The notes under the pieces were generated by a model. It ran no database searches, was not told the origin of the DNA, and was given only the letters and a program-made list of their open reading frames with translations. A DNA stretch of 64,000 nt. It comes from Variovorax paradoxus. Its GTDB lineage: Bacteria > Pseudomonadota > Gammaproteobacteria > Burkholderiales > Burkholderiaceae_C. The translations under genes were made by a program, and so were the position numbers. The stretch is taken from NCBI GenBank assembly GCA_016806145.1, contig CP063166.1, positions 5,704,001 through 5,768,000 of the forward strand, read 5' to 3'. Shown in pieces: positions 34,342-43,934 of this stretch. How positions within the stretch are numbered: the first letter of the stretch is position 1; every line of letters starts with the position of its first letter.

Positions 34342-35019
34342 TCAGTCCGTCGTGCTCGCCATCACCGCGGCCAGCGTGCCACGCCGCGGATTCCACACGG
34401 TGAAGCACCAGATGCCCCACCACTCCTTGCCGTCCTCGAAATACGCGCTCCAGGTGCTGCGCTCGGGCTCGCGCTCCGGATCGCCGACCCAGTCGAGCAG
34501 CACGAGGCCCTCGTCCGGCAGCAGCCCGACGGCCTCGCAGAAGCGCGGGAACAGCGAGGCCCGCTCGGCTTCGTCGGCCACGGTCAGCGGATAGGGCGGA
34601 TCGCCGAAGGCCTGGCAGAGCCACTCGAACCAGTCCACCTCGTCGAGCTCGCGCGTGTGCGCGATGCGATGGTTCGGTGGATAGCTGTCGGCGGCGATCA
34701 CCGCCGCCGCATCGAGCCGCGTCGCGCTTGCGCTCGCCACGTCGAAGGCCCGTTGCGCATCGAAGCTGGCCGGCTGCAGGGACGGGTTCTTTTCCATGGC
34801 CTCGCGCCAGTGGCGTTCGGCCCGCGCCATCGTTTCCTCGCCCAGCCGCCGCAGCACCTCGCGGTGATGCGCTTCGCCCACGGCCGGTGCCTCGCCGGCC
34901 ACGCGGCAGACGCTGAACTCGAACACCACGCCCACGCGCTGCAGCGTGGCGCGCAGCGCGTCGTGCGCCGCCGCCTCCCCCGATGCCATCGGCACGACCT
35001 CGTCCTTCGATGCGCTCAT
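34342..35019 (-). CDS. Conserved protein of unknown function in the RNA-repair cluster
   Basis: A 225-residue protein I do not recognise. It is soluble, with no signal peptide or membrane helix. A helical N-terminal part contains HHREVLRRLGEETMARAERHW. A Trp/Asp-rich C-terminal part has DWFEWLCQAFGDPPYP, LLDWVGDPERE and EWWGIWCFTVWNPRRGTL, suggesting a compact beta-rich domain. Its ATG overlaps the TAA stop of the zinc-ribbon gene by one base (TAATG), showing tight coupling. It lies between the zinc-ribbon protein and the nucleotidyltransferase, so a role in RNA end recognition or processing is possible but unsupported. Confidence 0.75.
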   Translation of the reverse strand: MSASKDEVVPMASGEAAAHDALRATLQRVGVVFEFSVCRVAGEAPAVGEAHHREVLRRLGEETMARAERHWREAMEKNPSLQPASFDAQRAFDVASASATRLDAAAVIAADSYPPNHRIAHTRELDEVDWFEWLCQAFGDPPYPLTVADEAERASLFPRFCEAVGLLPDEGLVLLDWVGDPEREPERSTWSAYFEDGKEWWGIWCFTVWNPRRGTLAAVMASTTD

Positions 35020-35933
35020 TACGGCTTGCTCCCGAATCGTTGGGCCCACTGGCGGACCTCCTTGTCCGCGTGGGCGTTCAAGGCCGCGATCTGCGCCGGC
35101 CCGGGCACGCGTCCCAGGCAATGCGCCAACGCCAGCCACCGCAACAGCCGATGATGCCCGTCGCCGCGCCGCGCGAACTCCGCCTCGCCGCATGCCGCGA
35201 GGCGCGCCGACGGAATGGCGGCCAGGAAGGCACGCCAGTTCCACGGGCTCGCATGGCCGCGCAGGCAGGCTTCGAGGGCCCAGTCCTCGTCGACCGGATG
35301 GCGCAGCTTCGCGGCCAAGGCCTCGACGGCCACCTGCGCACCCTGTCGCTCCCAGCTGTTCCATGACGGTTGCCAGGCATCGACCAGCGCGCGCAGGCGC
35401 GCGAGATCGGCTGCCGAACCCCAGCGTCCCAGTGCCTCGATCGCCAGCGTGCGCAGGCCCCACCATTTGCTCTCGAGCGCGGCGTCGACTTCTTCGCGCG
35501 CCGCGGGCGTCGCAGGTGCGTCGGCGAACGCGCGCAGCCGTTGCGACATCTCGCCGAGCAGGTTCGCGCCCTCGCCGTCGCGCGAGGCGGACCGCGCCGC
35601 GCGCAACGCCCGCCGGCATGGCAGGCAGCGCACCGCGCGGCTGTCGATGTTGGCGTGCATCGTCTCGTACCACCACTTCTGCTGCTTCGCCGTCCACACC
35701 TGCTCGGCACCGCAGTCGCGGCAGGTGAAGGCGCGGTCGACGTAGTAGGTGGGCAGCGCGCCGTAGGTGTTGTTGTGGCGTGCCAGCACCGCCACGTCGG
35801 CGGGCTCCAGGCCCGGCGCGCGCCGCGACAGCAGATGCCGCTGATCGGGCAGGCGCAGTTGCGCCTCGATGCGCGCCGCGCGCTCGAGGCGGCGGCTGCG
35901 GATCTCGGCGCGGCGTTGCTTGTTGCTCTTCAT
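35019..35933 (-). CDS. Zinc-ribbon protein with HEAT-like C-terminus in the RNA-repair cluster
   Basis: A 304-residue protein. The N-terminal basic stretch is followed by a zinc ribbon (about residues 66-110) with FTCRDCG, then WTAKQQKWWYE and VRCLPCR, the pattern of the probable zinc-ribbon (zf-trcl-like) family. The C-terminal half is built of short Ala/Leu/Trp-rich helices (WWGLRTLAIEALGRWGSAADLARLRALV) resembling HEAT repeats. The basic N-terminus and ribbon suggest nucleic-acid binding. It follows rtcB across a hairpin terminator and is translationally linked to the next gene. Confidence 0.78.
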   Translation of the reverse strand: MKSNKQRRAEIRSRRLERAARIEAQLRLPDQRHLLSRRAPGLEPADVAVLARHNNTYGALPTYYVDRAFTCRDCGAEQVWTAKQQKWWYETMHANIDSRAVRCLPCRRALRAARSASRDGEGANLLGEMSQRLRAFADAPATPAAREEVDAALESKWWGLRTLAIEALGRWGSAADLARLRALVDAWQPSWNSWERQGAQVAVEALAAKLRHPVDEDWALEACLRGHASPWNWRAFLAAIPSARLAACGEAEFARRGDGHHRLLRWLALAHCLGRVPGPAQIAALNAHADKEVRQWAQRFGSKP

Positions 35934-35959
35934 CTCGTCGTCCTCGTCCAGTCTCTCTG

Positions 35960-35989
35960 AAAAAGGAGGCCGGTCGGGACGACCTCCTT
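35960..35989 (-). terminator. Hairpin terminator or attenuator after rtcB
   Basis: On the minus strand, AAGGAGG (35983-35989) pairs with CCTCCTT (35963-35969) across a 13-base loop and is followed by further T residues. It lies between the rtcB stop and the zinc-ribbon gene. It could limit expression of the downstream genes relative to slipin and rtcB. Confidence 0.6.
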
Positions 35990-35992
35990 GCG

Positions 35993-37219
35993 CTAACCCT
36001 TCACGCACACCACCTGCTTGAGCGTGTAGACCACCTCCACCAGGTCCTTCTGCGCCTCCATCACCGCGTCGATGTCCTTGTAGGCCATCGGGATCTCGTC
36101 GATCACGTCGGCGTCCTTGCGGCATTCCACGCCCTCGGTCGCGGCGATCTGGTCGGCGATCGTGAACAGCTTCTTCGCCTTGGTACGGCTCATCTTTCGA
36201 CCGGCGCCGTGGCTGCAGCTCATGAAGCTCTCGGGGTTGCCCTTGCCGCGCACGATGTAGCTCTTGGCGCCCATGCTGCCGGGAATGATCCCGAGCTCGC
36301 CGGCCTTCGCGCTCACCGCGCCCTTGCGGGTCACGAGCACGTCCTCGCCGAAATGCGTTTCGCGGCTCACGTAGTTGTGGTGGCAGTTCACCGCTTCCAC
36401 ATGCGCCTCGAAGGGCTTCGCGATGACCTTGCGCGCGGCCGCGACCACGCGCTGCATCATCACCTCGCGGTTCGCACGCGCGAACTTCTGGGCCCAGCCC
36501 ACCGCGCGCACGTAGTCGCCGAAGTACCGGGCGCCTTCCTCGAAGTACGCCAGGTCCTGGTCGGGCAGGTTGCGCTGATGCAGTTGCGCGTCCTTCTTCG
36601 CGAGTTCGATGAAGTGCGTGCCGATCGCGTTGCCCACGCCACGCGAACCCGAATGCAGCATGAACCACACGGCGCCCGCCTCATCGAGGCAGACCTCGAT
36701 GAAGTGGTTGCCCGTACCGAGCGTTCCCAGGTGCTTGTGGTTGTTCGTGTTCGAAAGGCGCGGGTAGTCCTCGCAGATCGCATCGAACTCATCCACCAGC
36801 TTGGCCCAGGCAGCGTCGGTTTCGTCGGGTGGCGTTTCCCACGAGCCCTTGTCGCGGCCCATGCGCTTGGGGTTCGAGCCGTGCGGCACGGCCTTCTCGA
36901 TCGCCGAGCGCAGCGGGCCCAGGTTGTCGGGCAGGTCGTTGGCATGCAGCGTGGTCTTGCACGCCATCATTCCGCAGCCGATGTCCACGCCCACCGCGGC
37001 CGGGATGATGGCCTTGAAGGTCGGGATCACCGAACCCACGGTCGCGCCGATGCCGTAGTGCACGTCGGGCATGGCCGCGATGTGCTTGAACACGATCGGC
37101 AGGCGCGCGGCGTTCTCGAGCTGCTTGCGCGCTTCGTCTTCCACGGGCACGCCGCGGGTCCACATCTTCACGGGCACGCCGTTGGTCACTTCGTGCAGGT
37201 CGTAGTTCTGTTGTTTCAT
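35993..37219 (-). CDS. rtcB: RNA-splicing ligase RtcB
   Basis: A 408-residue GTP/Mn-dependent ligase joining 2',3'-cyclic-phosphate or 3'-phosphate ends to 5'-OH ends. The metal Cys is Cys82 in GVDIGCGM. The guanylylated His is His337 in SCSHGAGRKMS. Other conserved segments are PDVHYGIGATVGS and LGTGNHFIEV. The length is that of the E. coli enzyme. The GGAGAG ribosome site is 7-8 bases from the ATG. It lies 146 bp downstream of the slipin gene in the sigma54-driven operon. Confidence 0.96.
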   Translation of the reverse strand: MKQQNYDLHEVTNGVPVKMWTRGVPVEDEARKQLENAARLPIVFKHIAAMPDVHYGIGATVGSVIPTFKAIIPAAVGVDIGCGMMACKTTLHANDLPDNLGPLRSAIEKAVPHGSNPKRMGRDKGSWETPPDETDAAWAKLVDEFDAICEDYPRLSNTNNHKHLGTLGTGNHFIEVCLDEAGAVWFMLHSGSRGVGNAIGTHFIELAKKDAQLHQRNLPDQDLAYFEEGARYFGDYVRAVGWAQKFARANREVMMQRVVAAARKVIAKPFEAHVEAVNCHHNYVSRETHFGEDVLVTRKGAVSAKAGELGIIPGSMGAKSYIVRGKGNPESFMSCSHGAGRKMSRTKAKKLFTIADQIAATEGVECRKDADVIDEIPMAYKDIDAVMEAQKDLVEVVYTLKQVVCVKG

Positions 37220-37365
37220 TTTTTTCTCTCCGTCTATCTGTTCTTCACGATCATTGTGGTGGACACGGCGGGATTGCCCGGCTTCGCCCTCGGCCTGCGG
37301 CCAGTGGCCTTGGCAGTGGCGCTCCCTTCTGTGCCTGCGTGCCCTTGCCCCTGATCTCCCGTCGC

Positions 37366-38517
37366 TCAAGCCCCGTTCGGCCGCAGCGTCACGAGCCCGT
37401 TGAGCACCTGGTCCAGGCCGCCGACCACCGAGATCTTGTCGATCCGCTCGGCCACGCGCTCCAGCGTCTCGAGTTCCTTCATCCGCAACGCGACGGGGTT
37501 GCCCTCCATCACCTTCGCGGTGTTCAGAAGCGAGCGCGTGGCCGCGGTTTCCTCGCGGCGGCGGATCACGTTGGCCTGGGCCGATTTCTCGGCCTCCACC
37601 ACCTGCGCGAGGATGGTCTTCATCTCGCCCGGCAGGATGATGTCCTTCACGCCCACGCTCTCGAGCACGACACCCGAACCCTCGAGCCGTTCGCGCACCT
37701 GCGCCAGCACCGTCTGATCGATGGCTGCCTTGTTCTCCAGCAGCGCATCGAGCGTTTGTTCGCCCACCGCGGCGCGCAGACCGAACTGCAATTCGCGGTA
37801 GACATGCTCGGCCGGCTTCGGCATCTGGGCCAGGGCCTGCCGCACGTCGGCGAAGCGCCACACCGCCGACAGGTTCAGCCGCAGCCCCACCTTGTCGCGG
37901 GTCAGGATCTCCTGGCCGCTCACTTCCGCGATCTGCGAACGCAGGTCGATGCAGCTCACCGCCACCTGGCGGTTGAAGCGCCAGAAGCCGTGGTTGCCCG
38001 CCGGCAGCAGCGCCTGCATCTGCCCTTCGAGCGTCAGCACGCCAACGTGGAACTCGGGCACCTGCACCAGCAGCACGCCTTCGAGGCCCTGCACCGCACG
38101 CGGACGCAGCGCCACGCTCTGCAGCTTCGCCAGCAGATCGGCCGGCAGGCGCGCATCGACCGCCACGTCGACCACGTCGACGCGCTGCTCGCGCAACCCG
38201 CGCCAGTACAGCTTGCGCGTTGCGGGCGGCAGGATCTGCACCAGCACACCGTCCTCGTGGCGCAGGCCCACCTGCGTCTCGCCCAAGGAAACCTGCACGA
38301 ACTCGCGTGCCACCAGTTCGGGCTCGCGCGCCAGGAAATAGTCGGCCAGCTCGTGCTCGAACACCGGCTCGCCGAGCGCGAAGCGCTCCAGCTTCACGGT
38401 ATCGAAGCCCGCGAACACGCGGTGCTTTCCCGGGCCGAGCAGTTGCTCGAAGTCGCCGTTGCGCAGCAGCAGTGCGCGCTCGTTCTTCTTGACGGTGATC
38501 TGGTGGAAGCCCAACAT
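37366..38517 (-). CDS. SPFH/Band-7 slipin-family protein
   Basis: A 383-residue SPFH-domain protein (core about residues 100-310; FHQITVKKNERALLLRNGDFEQLLGPG at the N-terminus, GSGVVLESVGVKDIILPGEMKTIL in the SPFH core, and a C-terminal coiled segment rich in Glu/Arg). No N-terminal transmembrane anchor is evident, unlike membrane stomatins, so it may act as a soluble scaffold. It is the first protein gene behind the sigma54 promoter and the tRNA-like RNA. Comparative genomics has proposed Band-7 modules as scaffolds binding a tRNA-like RNA in RtcB systems. The GGAGAG ribosome site supports the ATG at 38517. Confidence 0.88.
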   Translation of the reverse strand: MLGFHQITVKKNERALLLRNGDFEQLLGPGKHRVFAGFDTVKLERFALGEPVFEHELADYFLAREPELVAREFVQVSLGETQVGLRHEDGVLVQILPPATRKLYWRGLREQRVDVVDVAVDARLPADLLAKLQSVALRPRAVQGLEGVLLVQVPEFHVGVLTLEGQMQALLPAGNHGFWRFNRQVAVSCIDLRSQIAEVSGQEILTRDKVGLRLNLSAVWRFADVRQALAQMPKPAEHVYRELQFGLRAAVGEQTLDALLENKAAIDQTVLAQVRERLEGSGVVLESVGVKDIILPGEMKTILAQVVEAEKSAQANVIRRREETAATRSLLNTAKVMEGNPVALRMKELETLERVAERIDKISVVGGLDQVLNGLVTLRPNGA

Positions 38518-38815
38518 TTCTTCTCTCCTTCTTCGCTTGTCGTTCGTTTCGTCGTCTTGTTCTCGGCAATGAATCCAGACCCTCGAAAGGGCAGGCGGCG
38601 GGCCTCGCGGTCGCCAGGGGCTGCAGCGCGGCGCTCGCGCGGTTCGGTGGTGCCTCCTGTCGTCGCGATCGCAACGCCCTCCTCACCGTCCTCGCCGTCG
38701 ATGGCCGCGCGCAATTCCCTGATGCACGCACGGTGCGCAAGCCGCCTGCGCTTGGCACGGTGTCGCGCGCCGCAGAACCGGGGCCCTGCGCCATCGCTCC
38801 GGTGTGCCGGGGCGG

Positions 38816-38854
38816 GGGGCTTTCGCCCCATCAGATGGCGGTGCACGCACCGCC
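38816..38854 (-). other. Two hairpins 3' of the tRNA-like RNA, one with a GNRA tetraloop
   Basis: Minus-strand GGCGGTGC pairs with GCACCGCC (38837-38854). Then GGGGC-GAAA-GCCCC (38816-38829) forms a five-pair stem closed by a GAAA tetraloop. They start directly after the tRNA-like body. No T-run follows, so they are not intrinsic terminators; they may protect the 3' end or bind protein. Confidence 0.65.
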
Positions 38855-38856
38855 GG

Positions 38857-38920
38857 GTTTTTCGCGGGAATCGAACCCGCAACGCCATGTGATCCACACG
38901 GTGCTCAACCATGAGCAAAC
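38857..38920 (-). ncRNA. tRNA-like noncoding RNA of the slipin-RtcB system
   Basis: Minus-strand order: GTTT; a D-arm with stem GCTC/GAGC and loop ATGGTT; one A; an anticodon arm with stem CCGTG/CATGG (one G-U) and a 7-base loop TGGATCA; a 4-base variable loop; a canonical T-arm GCGGG-TTCGATT-CCCGC; and GAAAAAC. It is not a decoding tRNA: loop position 33 is G instead of U, position 37 is C, there is no 7-pair acceptor stem (only GTTT/AAAC can pair) and no encoded CCA. A 5' hairpin overlaps it by one to two bases. Position directly behind the RtcR-type promoter and before slipin and rtcB matches the tRNA-like molecule proposed from comparative genomics to partner Band-7 proteins. Confidence 0.8.
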
Positions 38921-38935
38921 TGGATCGAGTCCAGT
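38919..38935 (-). other. Hairpin abutting the 5' side of the tRNA-like RNA
   Basis: Minus-strand ACTGGA pairs with TCCAGT around the loop CTCGA (six pairs). Its 3' arm overlaps the GTTT that could pair as an acceptor remnant. The two pairings are therefore mutually exclusive, at least in part, which could be a conformational switch or a processing signal. Confidence 0.6.
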
Positions 38936-39050
38936 CGCCAGGCAGTTCAACAGCGGCATACCGCCGACCCAAGACAGGTCTGGCCTGCGGCACCGGACCG
39001 CTTTCATGCGGTACCTGCGAGCGGATGAACTGCATCCGGACGGGTTCTTC

Positions 39051-39068
39051 ATTGCAGGCCGCGTGCCA
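39051..39068 (-). promoter_or_regulatory. Sigma54 (-24/-12) promoter of the rtc operon
   Basis: On the minus strand TGGCACG is followed by CGGC and CTGCA. This gives the diagnostic GG-N10-GC spacing, with GG at 39067-39066 and GC at 39055-39054. The consensus is TGGCAC-N5-TTGCA. Transcription should start near 39042 and run through the tRNA-like RNA into slipin and rtcB. The divergent rtcR encodes the matching activator. Confidence 0.85.
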
Positions 39069-39126
39069 GGTTGCGGCAATCCGCGGCACGGAGCGGCCGG
39101 AAGCGCGCAAGTCATTGATATTCCTG

Positions 39127-39143
39127 GGGAAAAGTTCTTTCCC
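39127..39143. promoter_or_regulatory. Candidate RtcR enhancer site
   Basis: GGGAAA and TTTCCC arms with a 5-base spacer lie about 85-100 bp upstream of the predicted sigma54 start, a normal position for an activator-binding site. It is also just upstream of the rtcR -35 box, which would permit autoregulation. Confidence 0.5.
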
Positions 39144-39147
39144 TTCT

Positions 39148-39177
39148 TTGACACCTCGCCGCCCATCCGGCTAGCAT
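39148..39177 (+). promoter_or_regulatory. Sigma70 promoter candidate for rtcR
   Basis: TTGACA (39148-39153) is a perfect -35 box. An 18-base spacer leads to TAGCAT (39172-39177, four of six consensus). The rtcR ATG follows 36 bp later. Confidence 0.55.
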
Positions 39178-39213
39178 TCAGAAATATTTATAAATTCAGC
39201 TAGTTTCTTATCC

Positions 39214-40824
<1,611 letters not shown>

Positions 40825-40842
40825 GCGGCTATCCTCCGCCCG

Positions 40843-41397
40843 ATGGCCATCTCCGCATTCGTCGTCAAGGTCCCCGCCGCCGAGCCGATGGTCGAGGACC
40901 TGCGGCGGCACCACGACGCAACGGTCGCGCTCGGCGTGCCGGCGCACATCACGCTACTGGTGCCCTTCATGGACCCCGCGCTGATCACGGCGGAAGTGCT
41001 GACACGCGCACGGCAGGTGCTCGACGGCACCCGCGCGTTCTCCTTCGTGCTCGGCAAGCTCGGGCGCTTTCCAGCGACGGCCTACCTCGCGCCCGAACCC
41101 GCGGCGCCCTTCATCTCGATGACATTGGCGCTCGTCGAGGCCTTTCCGGACTTCCGGCCCTACGGCGGCGAGCACCAGGGCGTGGTGCCTCATCTCACCG
41201 TGGCCCACGGAAGCGCGAGCAGCGCGGAAGCAGCCGCGGGCCAACTGCAGGCGCGGCTGCTGGCTTCGGGCGCCATTCGCGCGGAATGCACGCAGGTCGC
41301 GCTGATCGAGAACTCGACGGGACACTGGAAGGACCTGCATGTCTTTCGACTGCCCGGCCTCGCGCAAACCGCGCCTCCTAACGATCGAATCCCATGA
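40843..41397 (+). CDS. 2H phosphoesterase, LigT/2'-5' RNA ligase-like
   Basis: A 184-residue protein with two HxT motifs, His35/Thr37 (AHITLLVPF) and His117/Thr119 (PHLTVAHG), the catalytic pair of the 2H superfamily. Members open cyclic phosphates or join/hydrolyse 2'-5' RNA bonds. It follows rtcR by 18 bp and overlaps the exonuclease gene by 4 bases. It may act on 2',3'-cyclic phosphate ends, either as a healing enzyme or by competing with RtcB. This functional link is inference from position. Confidence 0.88.
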   Translation: MAISAFVVKVPAAEPMVEDLRRHHDATVALGVPAHITLLVPFMDPALITAEVLTRARQVLDGTRAFSFVLGKLGRFPATAYLAPEPAAPFISMTLALVEAFPDFRPYGGEHQGVVPHLTVAHGSASSAEAAAGQLQARLLASGAIRAECTQVALIENSTGHWKDLHVFRLPGLAQTAPPNDRIP

Positions 41398-41957
41398 CCG
41401 AGATCTACATCAGCACCGACGTCGAATCCGACGGCCCCATCCCCGGCCCGCATTCGATGCTGAGCTTCGGCTCGGCCGCCTACACGGCCGACAAGAAGCT
41501 GGTGTCGACCTTCAGCGCGAACCTGCACACCCTGCCCGGCGCCGAGGCCGACCCGAAGACCGCCGCGTGGTGGCAAACGCAGCCCGAAGCCTGGGCCGCC
41601 TGCCGCAGCGACCTGCAGGAGCCGGCGCATGCGATGAAGAACTACGTGGCCTGGCTCAAGGGCCTGAAGGCGCGGCCGGTGTTCGTGGCCTACCCGGCGG
41701 GCTTCGACTTCCTGTTCGTCTACTGGTACCTGATGCGCTTCGCGGGCGAAAGCCCGTTCAGCCATTCGGCGCTCGACGTCAAGACCTTCGCCATGGCCCT
41801 GCTGAAGACCGACTACCGCGACAGCACCAAGCGCGCGATGCCGCGGCGCTGGTTCGATCCCGGGCTGCCGCACAACCACGTGGCGCTCGACGACGCGATC
41901 GAGCAGGGCGCGCTGTTCTGCAACATGCTGGCGGAAAGCCGCGCCGCCACGCCATGA
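41394..41957 (+). CDS. DEDDh-family 3'-5' exonuclease
   Basis: A 187-residue exonuclease-fold protein. The acidic residues are Asp9 and Glu11 (STDVESDG), Asp105 (GFDFLFVYW), and His162 with Asp167 (HNHVALDDA), giving the DEDDh set of RNase T/oligoribonuclease-like enzymes. Its ATG overlaps the LigT-like stop and its own stop overlaps the next gene's ATG, so four genes are tightly coupled. It could trim damaged RNA ends, although DNA substrates are not excluded. Confidence 0.88.
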   Translation: MTEIYISTDVESDGPIPGPHSMLSFGSAAYTADKKLVSTFSANLHTLPGAEADPKTAAWWQTQPEAWAACRSDLQEPAHAMKNYVAWLKGLKARPVFVAYPAGFDFLFVYWYLMRFAGESPFSHSALDVKTFAMALLKTDYRDSTKRAMPRRWFDPGLPHNHVALDDAIEQGALFCNMLAESRAATP

Positions 41958-42838
41958 GCGTTCCACGCCGTCTCGCGCGCCTGGCCGGCCGCGCGCTGCT
42001 CGCGCTGCCGCTGCTGCTGCTCGGCGGCTGCGTCGAGTCGATGTTCTACTACCCCGACCGCGTGCGCTACGAAACGCCCGACGCGCTGGGCCTGCGCTAC
42101 GAACGCGTGCGCTTCCGGAGCACCGACGGCACCGCGCTCAGCGGCTGGTTCATTCCGGCCGCGGGCCGCGCCGATCCGCGCGAGGCCAAGGGCACGGTGA
42201 TCCATTTCCACGGCAATGCGCAGAACATGTCCTCGCACTGGCGCTTCGTCGCCTGGCTGCCGAAGCAGGACTTCAACGTCTTCGTGTTCGACTACCGCGG
42301 CTACGGCGACTCCGAAGGCAAGCCCGAGCCCCGCGGCGTGTTCGAGGACTCGGGCAGCGCCATCGACCACGTGCGCTCGCGCGCCGACGTCGATCCCGCG
42401 CGCTTGCTGGTGTTCGGCCAGAGCCTCGGCGGCACCAATGCGATCGCGGCCGTGGGCGCGGGCAACCGCGCCGGCGTGCGCGCGGTGGCGATCGAGTCGA
42501 CCTTTTATTCCTACTCGTCGATCGCCAACGACAAGGTCGCGGGCGCCGGCCTGCTCGTGGGCGACGGCTACGCCGCCTCGAAGTACGTGGCCGCCCTCTC
42601 GCCGATTCCGCTGCTGCTGATGCACGGCACGGCCGATGCCGTGATCCCCGTCGACCATTCGCGGCGCCTGCTGGCCGATGCGCGCGAACCCAGGCGGCTG
42701 ATCGAGGTGCCCGGCGCCGGCCATCTCGAGCCGATGAGCGACGCCCGCTTCGGCACCACCTATCAGCGCGCGCTCGCGGAGTTCTTCGAAGCCGCGCTGG
42801 CCACCGCACCCATCGCACCCAATCCACCCGCCCGATGA
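41954..42838 (+). CDS. Alpha/beta hydrolase lipoprotein
   Basis: A 294-residue alpha/beta hydrolase with a lipoprotein signal peptide (LLLLGGC; lipidated Cys26). The nucleophile Ser is in GQSLGG, the oxyanion region is HFHGNAQN, and the catalytic His is in GAGHLEP. The family (BEM46/YqiA-like) has esterase or peptidase-like members of unknown substrate. It overlaps both neighbours by 4 bases (ATGA). Its connection with the RNA genes may be only transcriptional. Confidence 0.88.
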   Translation: MSVPRRLARLAGRALLALPLLLLGGCVESMFYYPDRVRYETPDALGLRYERVRFRSTDGTALSGWFIPAAGRADPREAKGTVIHFHGNAQNMSSHWRFVAWLPKQDFNVFVFDYRGYGDSEGKPEPRGVFEDSGSAIDHVRSRADVDPARLLVFGQSLGGTNAIAAVGAGNRAGVRAVAIESTFYSYSSIANDKVAGAGLLVGDGYAASKYVAALSPIPLLLMHGTADAVIPVDHSRRLLADAREPRRLIEVPGAGHLEPMSDARFGTTYQRALAEFFEAALATAPIAPNPPAR

Positions 42839-43800
42839 AGCACTTCGACGCCGCCGCCACCCGTGCCCCGCTGGGCTTCGAGCACCTCGTGCCCGCGCTG
42901 CGCGCCGCCTTCGCGGCCGAGGCCCAGGTGCCGCCGCGCCACGTGCACGCCATCGACAACGCGAGCGGCGACAAGGGCACCGTGCTGATCATGCCGGCCT
43001 GGAGCGAGGCCGGCTTCCTCGGCATCAAGACCATCAACATCTTTCCGGGCAACGGCGCGCGCGGCCTGCCCGGCCTGCATGCCACCTACGTGCTGTACGA
43101 CGCGCACACCGGCGTGCCGCTCGCGCTGATGGACGGCGACGAGCTCACGGCCCACCGCACCGCCGCGGCCTCGGCGCTCGGCGCCTCGTTCCTGGCGCGC
43201 GGCGATGCGCGGCGGCTGCTGGTGCTGGGCACCGGCCGTATCGCGCGCATGCTGCCCGCGGCCCATGCGAGCGTGCGCCCCATCGAGGAGGTGACGGTAT
43301 GGAACCACCGCCCCGAAGGCGCCGAGGCGCTGGCCGCGCAATGGCGCGCGCAGGGCTGGAGCGGTGCGCGCGCGGCCGCGCCCGGCCCCGCGGGCCTCGA
43401 GGCCGCCGTGCGGCAGGCCGACATCGTCAGTTGCGCCACGCTGGCCACCGCGCCGCTGGTGCGCGGCGAATGGCTCGCGCCGGGTTCGCACCTCGACCTG
43501 ATCGGCAGCTTCACGCCCGCCATGCGTGAGGCCGATGCGCAGTGCTTCGAGGGGGCGCGCACCTTCATCGACACGCCCGAGGCACTGATGAAGGCCGGCG
43601 ATCTGCTCGACGCGATCGCGGCCGGCACGCTGCGCGCCGAGGCGGTGCAGGGCACGCTGGCCGCGCTGTGCCGCGGCGAATGCGGTGGGCGCACGAGCCC
43701 GGACAGCGACGAACGCACCGTGTTCAAGGCCGTCGGCAGCGCGCTCGAGGACCTGACCGCCGCCACGCTGGTGTGGCAATCGGCCGCAACCTCGCTGTAG
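42835..43800 (+). CDS. Ornithine cyclodeaminase/delta1-pyrroline-2-carboxylate reductase family protein
   Basis: A 321-residue Rossmann-fold oxidoreductase of the OCD/mu-crystallin family. KGTVLIMPAW and the NAD motif LVLGTGRIARML are visible, with LTAHRTAAASALGA in between. Members reduce cyclic imines (delta1-pyrroline- or piperideine-2-carboxylate) or deaminate ornithine. It is the last gene of the operon that begins with rtcR. The substrate is not determined. Confidence 0.88.
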   Translation: MKHFDAAATRAPLGFEHLVPALRAAFAAEAQVPPRHVHAIDNASGDKGTVLIMPAWSEAGFLGIKTINIFPGNGARGLPGLHATYVLYDAHTGVPLALMDGDELTAHRTAAASALGASFLARGDARRLLVLGTGRIARMLPAAHASVRPIEEVTVWNHRPEGAEALAAQWRAQGWSGARAAAPGPAGLEAAVRQADIVSCATLATAPLVRGEWLAPGSHLDLIGSFTPAMREADAQCFEGARTFIDTPEALMKAGDLLDAIAAGTLRAEAVQGTLAALCRGECGGRTSPDSDERTVFKAVGSALEDLTAATLVWQSAATSL

Positions 43801-43934
43801 ACCTATGACTGCATGGCACGCCTAGTGCTTATGGCCAGTCGGCGCCTCGCGAGGGCGCGCGCATACGTCAAGCGACGGATGGCGCGCCGCGCGAACGGCC
43901 GTTAATCTGGCATTGCACACAGGGAGACCCACGC

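Larger units (their letters stand above)
38518..39042 (-). other. Structured untranslated leader of the rtc operon
   Basis: Between the predicted sigma54 start (about 39042) and the slipin ATG there are about 525 bases with no convincing protein gene. On the minus strand the leader contains, in order: a hairpin ACCGC/GCGGT (39012-38997); a GCGG-TATG-CCGC hairpin near 38960; the CTGGA/TCCAG hairpin (38934-38920); the tRNA-like RNA (38920-38857); and two strong hairpins (38854-38816). About 300 bases up to the slipin gene follow, in which I see no clear structure. Whether the leader is processed into separate RNAs is not visible. Confidence 0.6.

Noticed and set aside
38740..38790. Second sigma54 promoter at TGGCAC (38753 region, plus strand)
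   Set aside because: The -12 part reads CGCGC instead of TTGCA and no gene follows on that strand at a suitable distance.
38857..38935. A functional tRNA-Ile(GAU) gene on the minus strand
   Set aside because: The loop triplet reads GAT, but U33 is missing, position 37 is C, there is no acceptor stem or CCA, and the context is a regulated repair operon.
38518..39110. A long minus-strand reading frame upstream of and fused in frame-shifted overlap with slipin
   Set aside because: It covers the sigma54 promoter, the tRNA-like RNA and the hairpins. Its translation is Arg/Ala-rich with no domain, and no ribosome site is evident.
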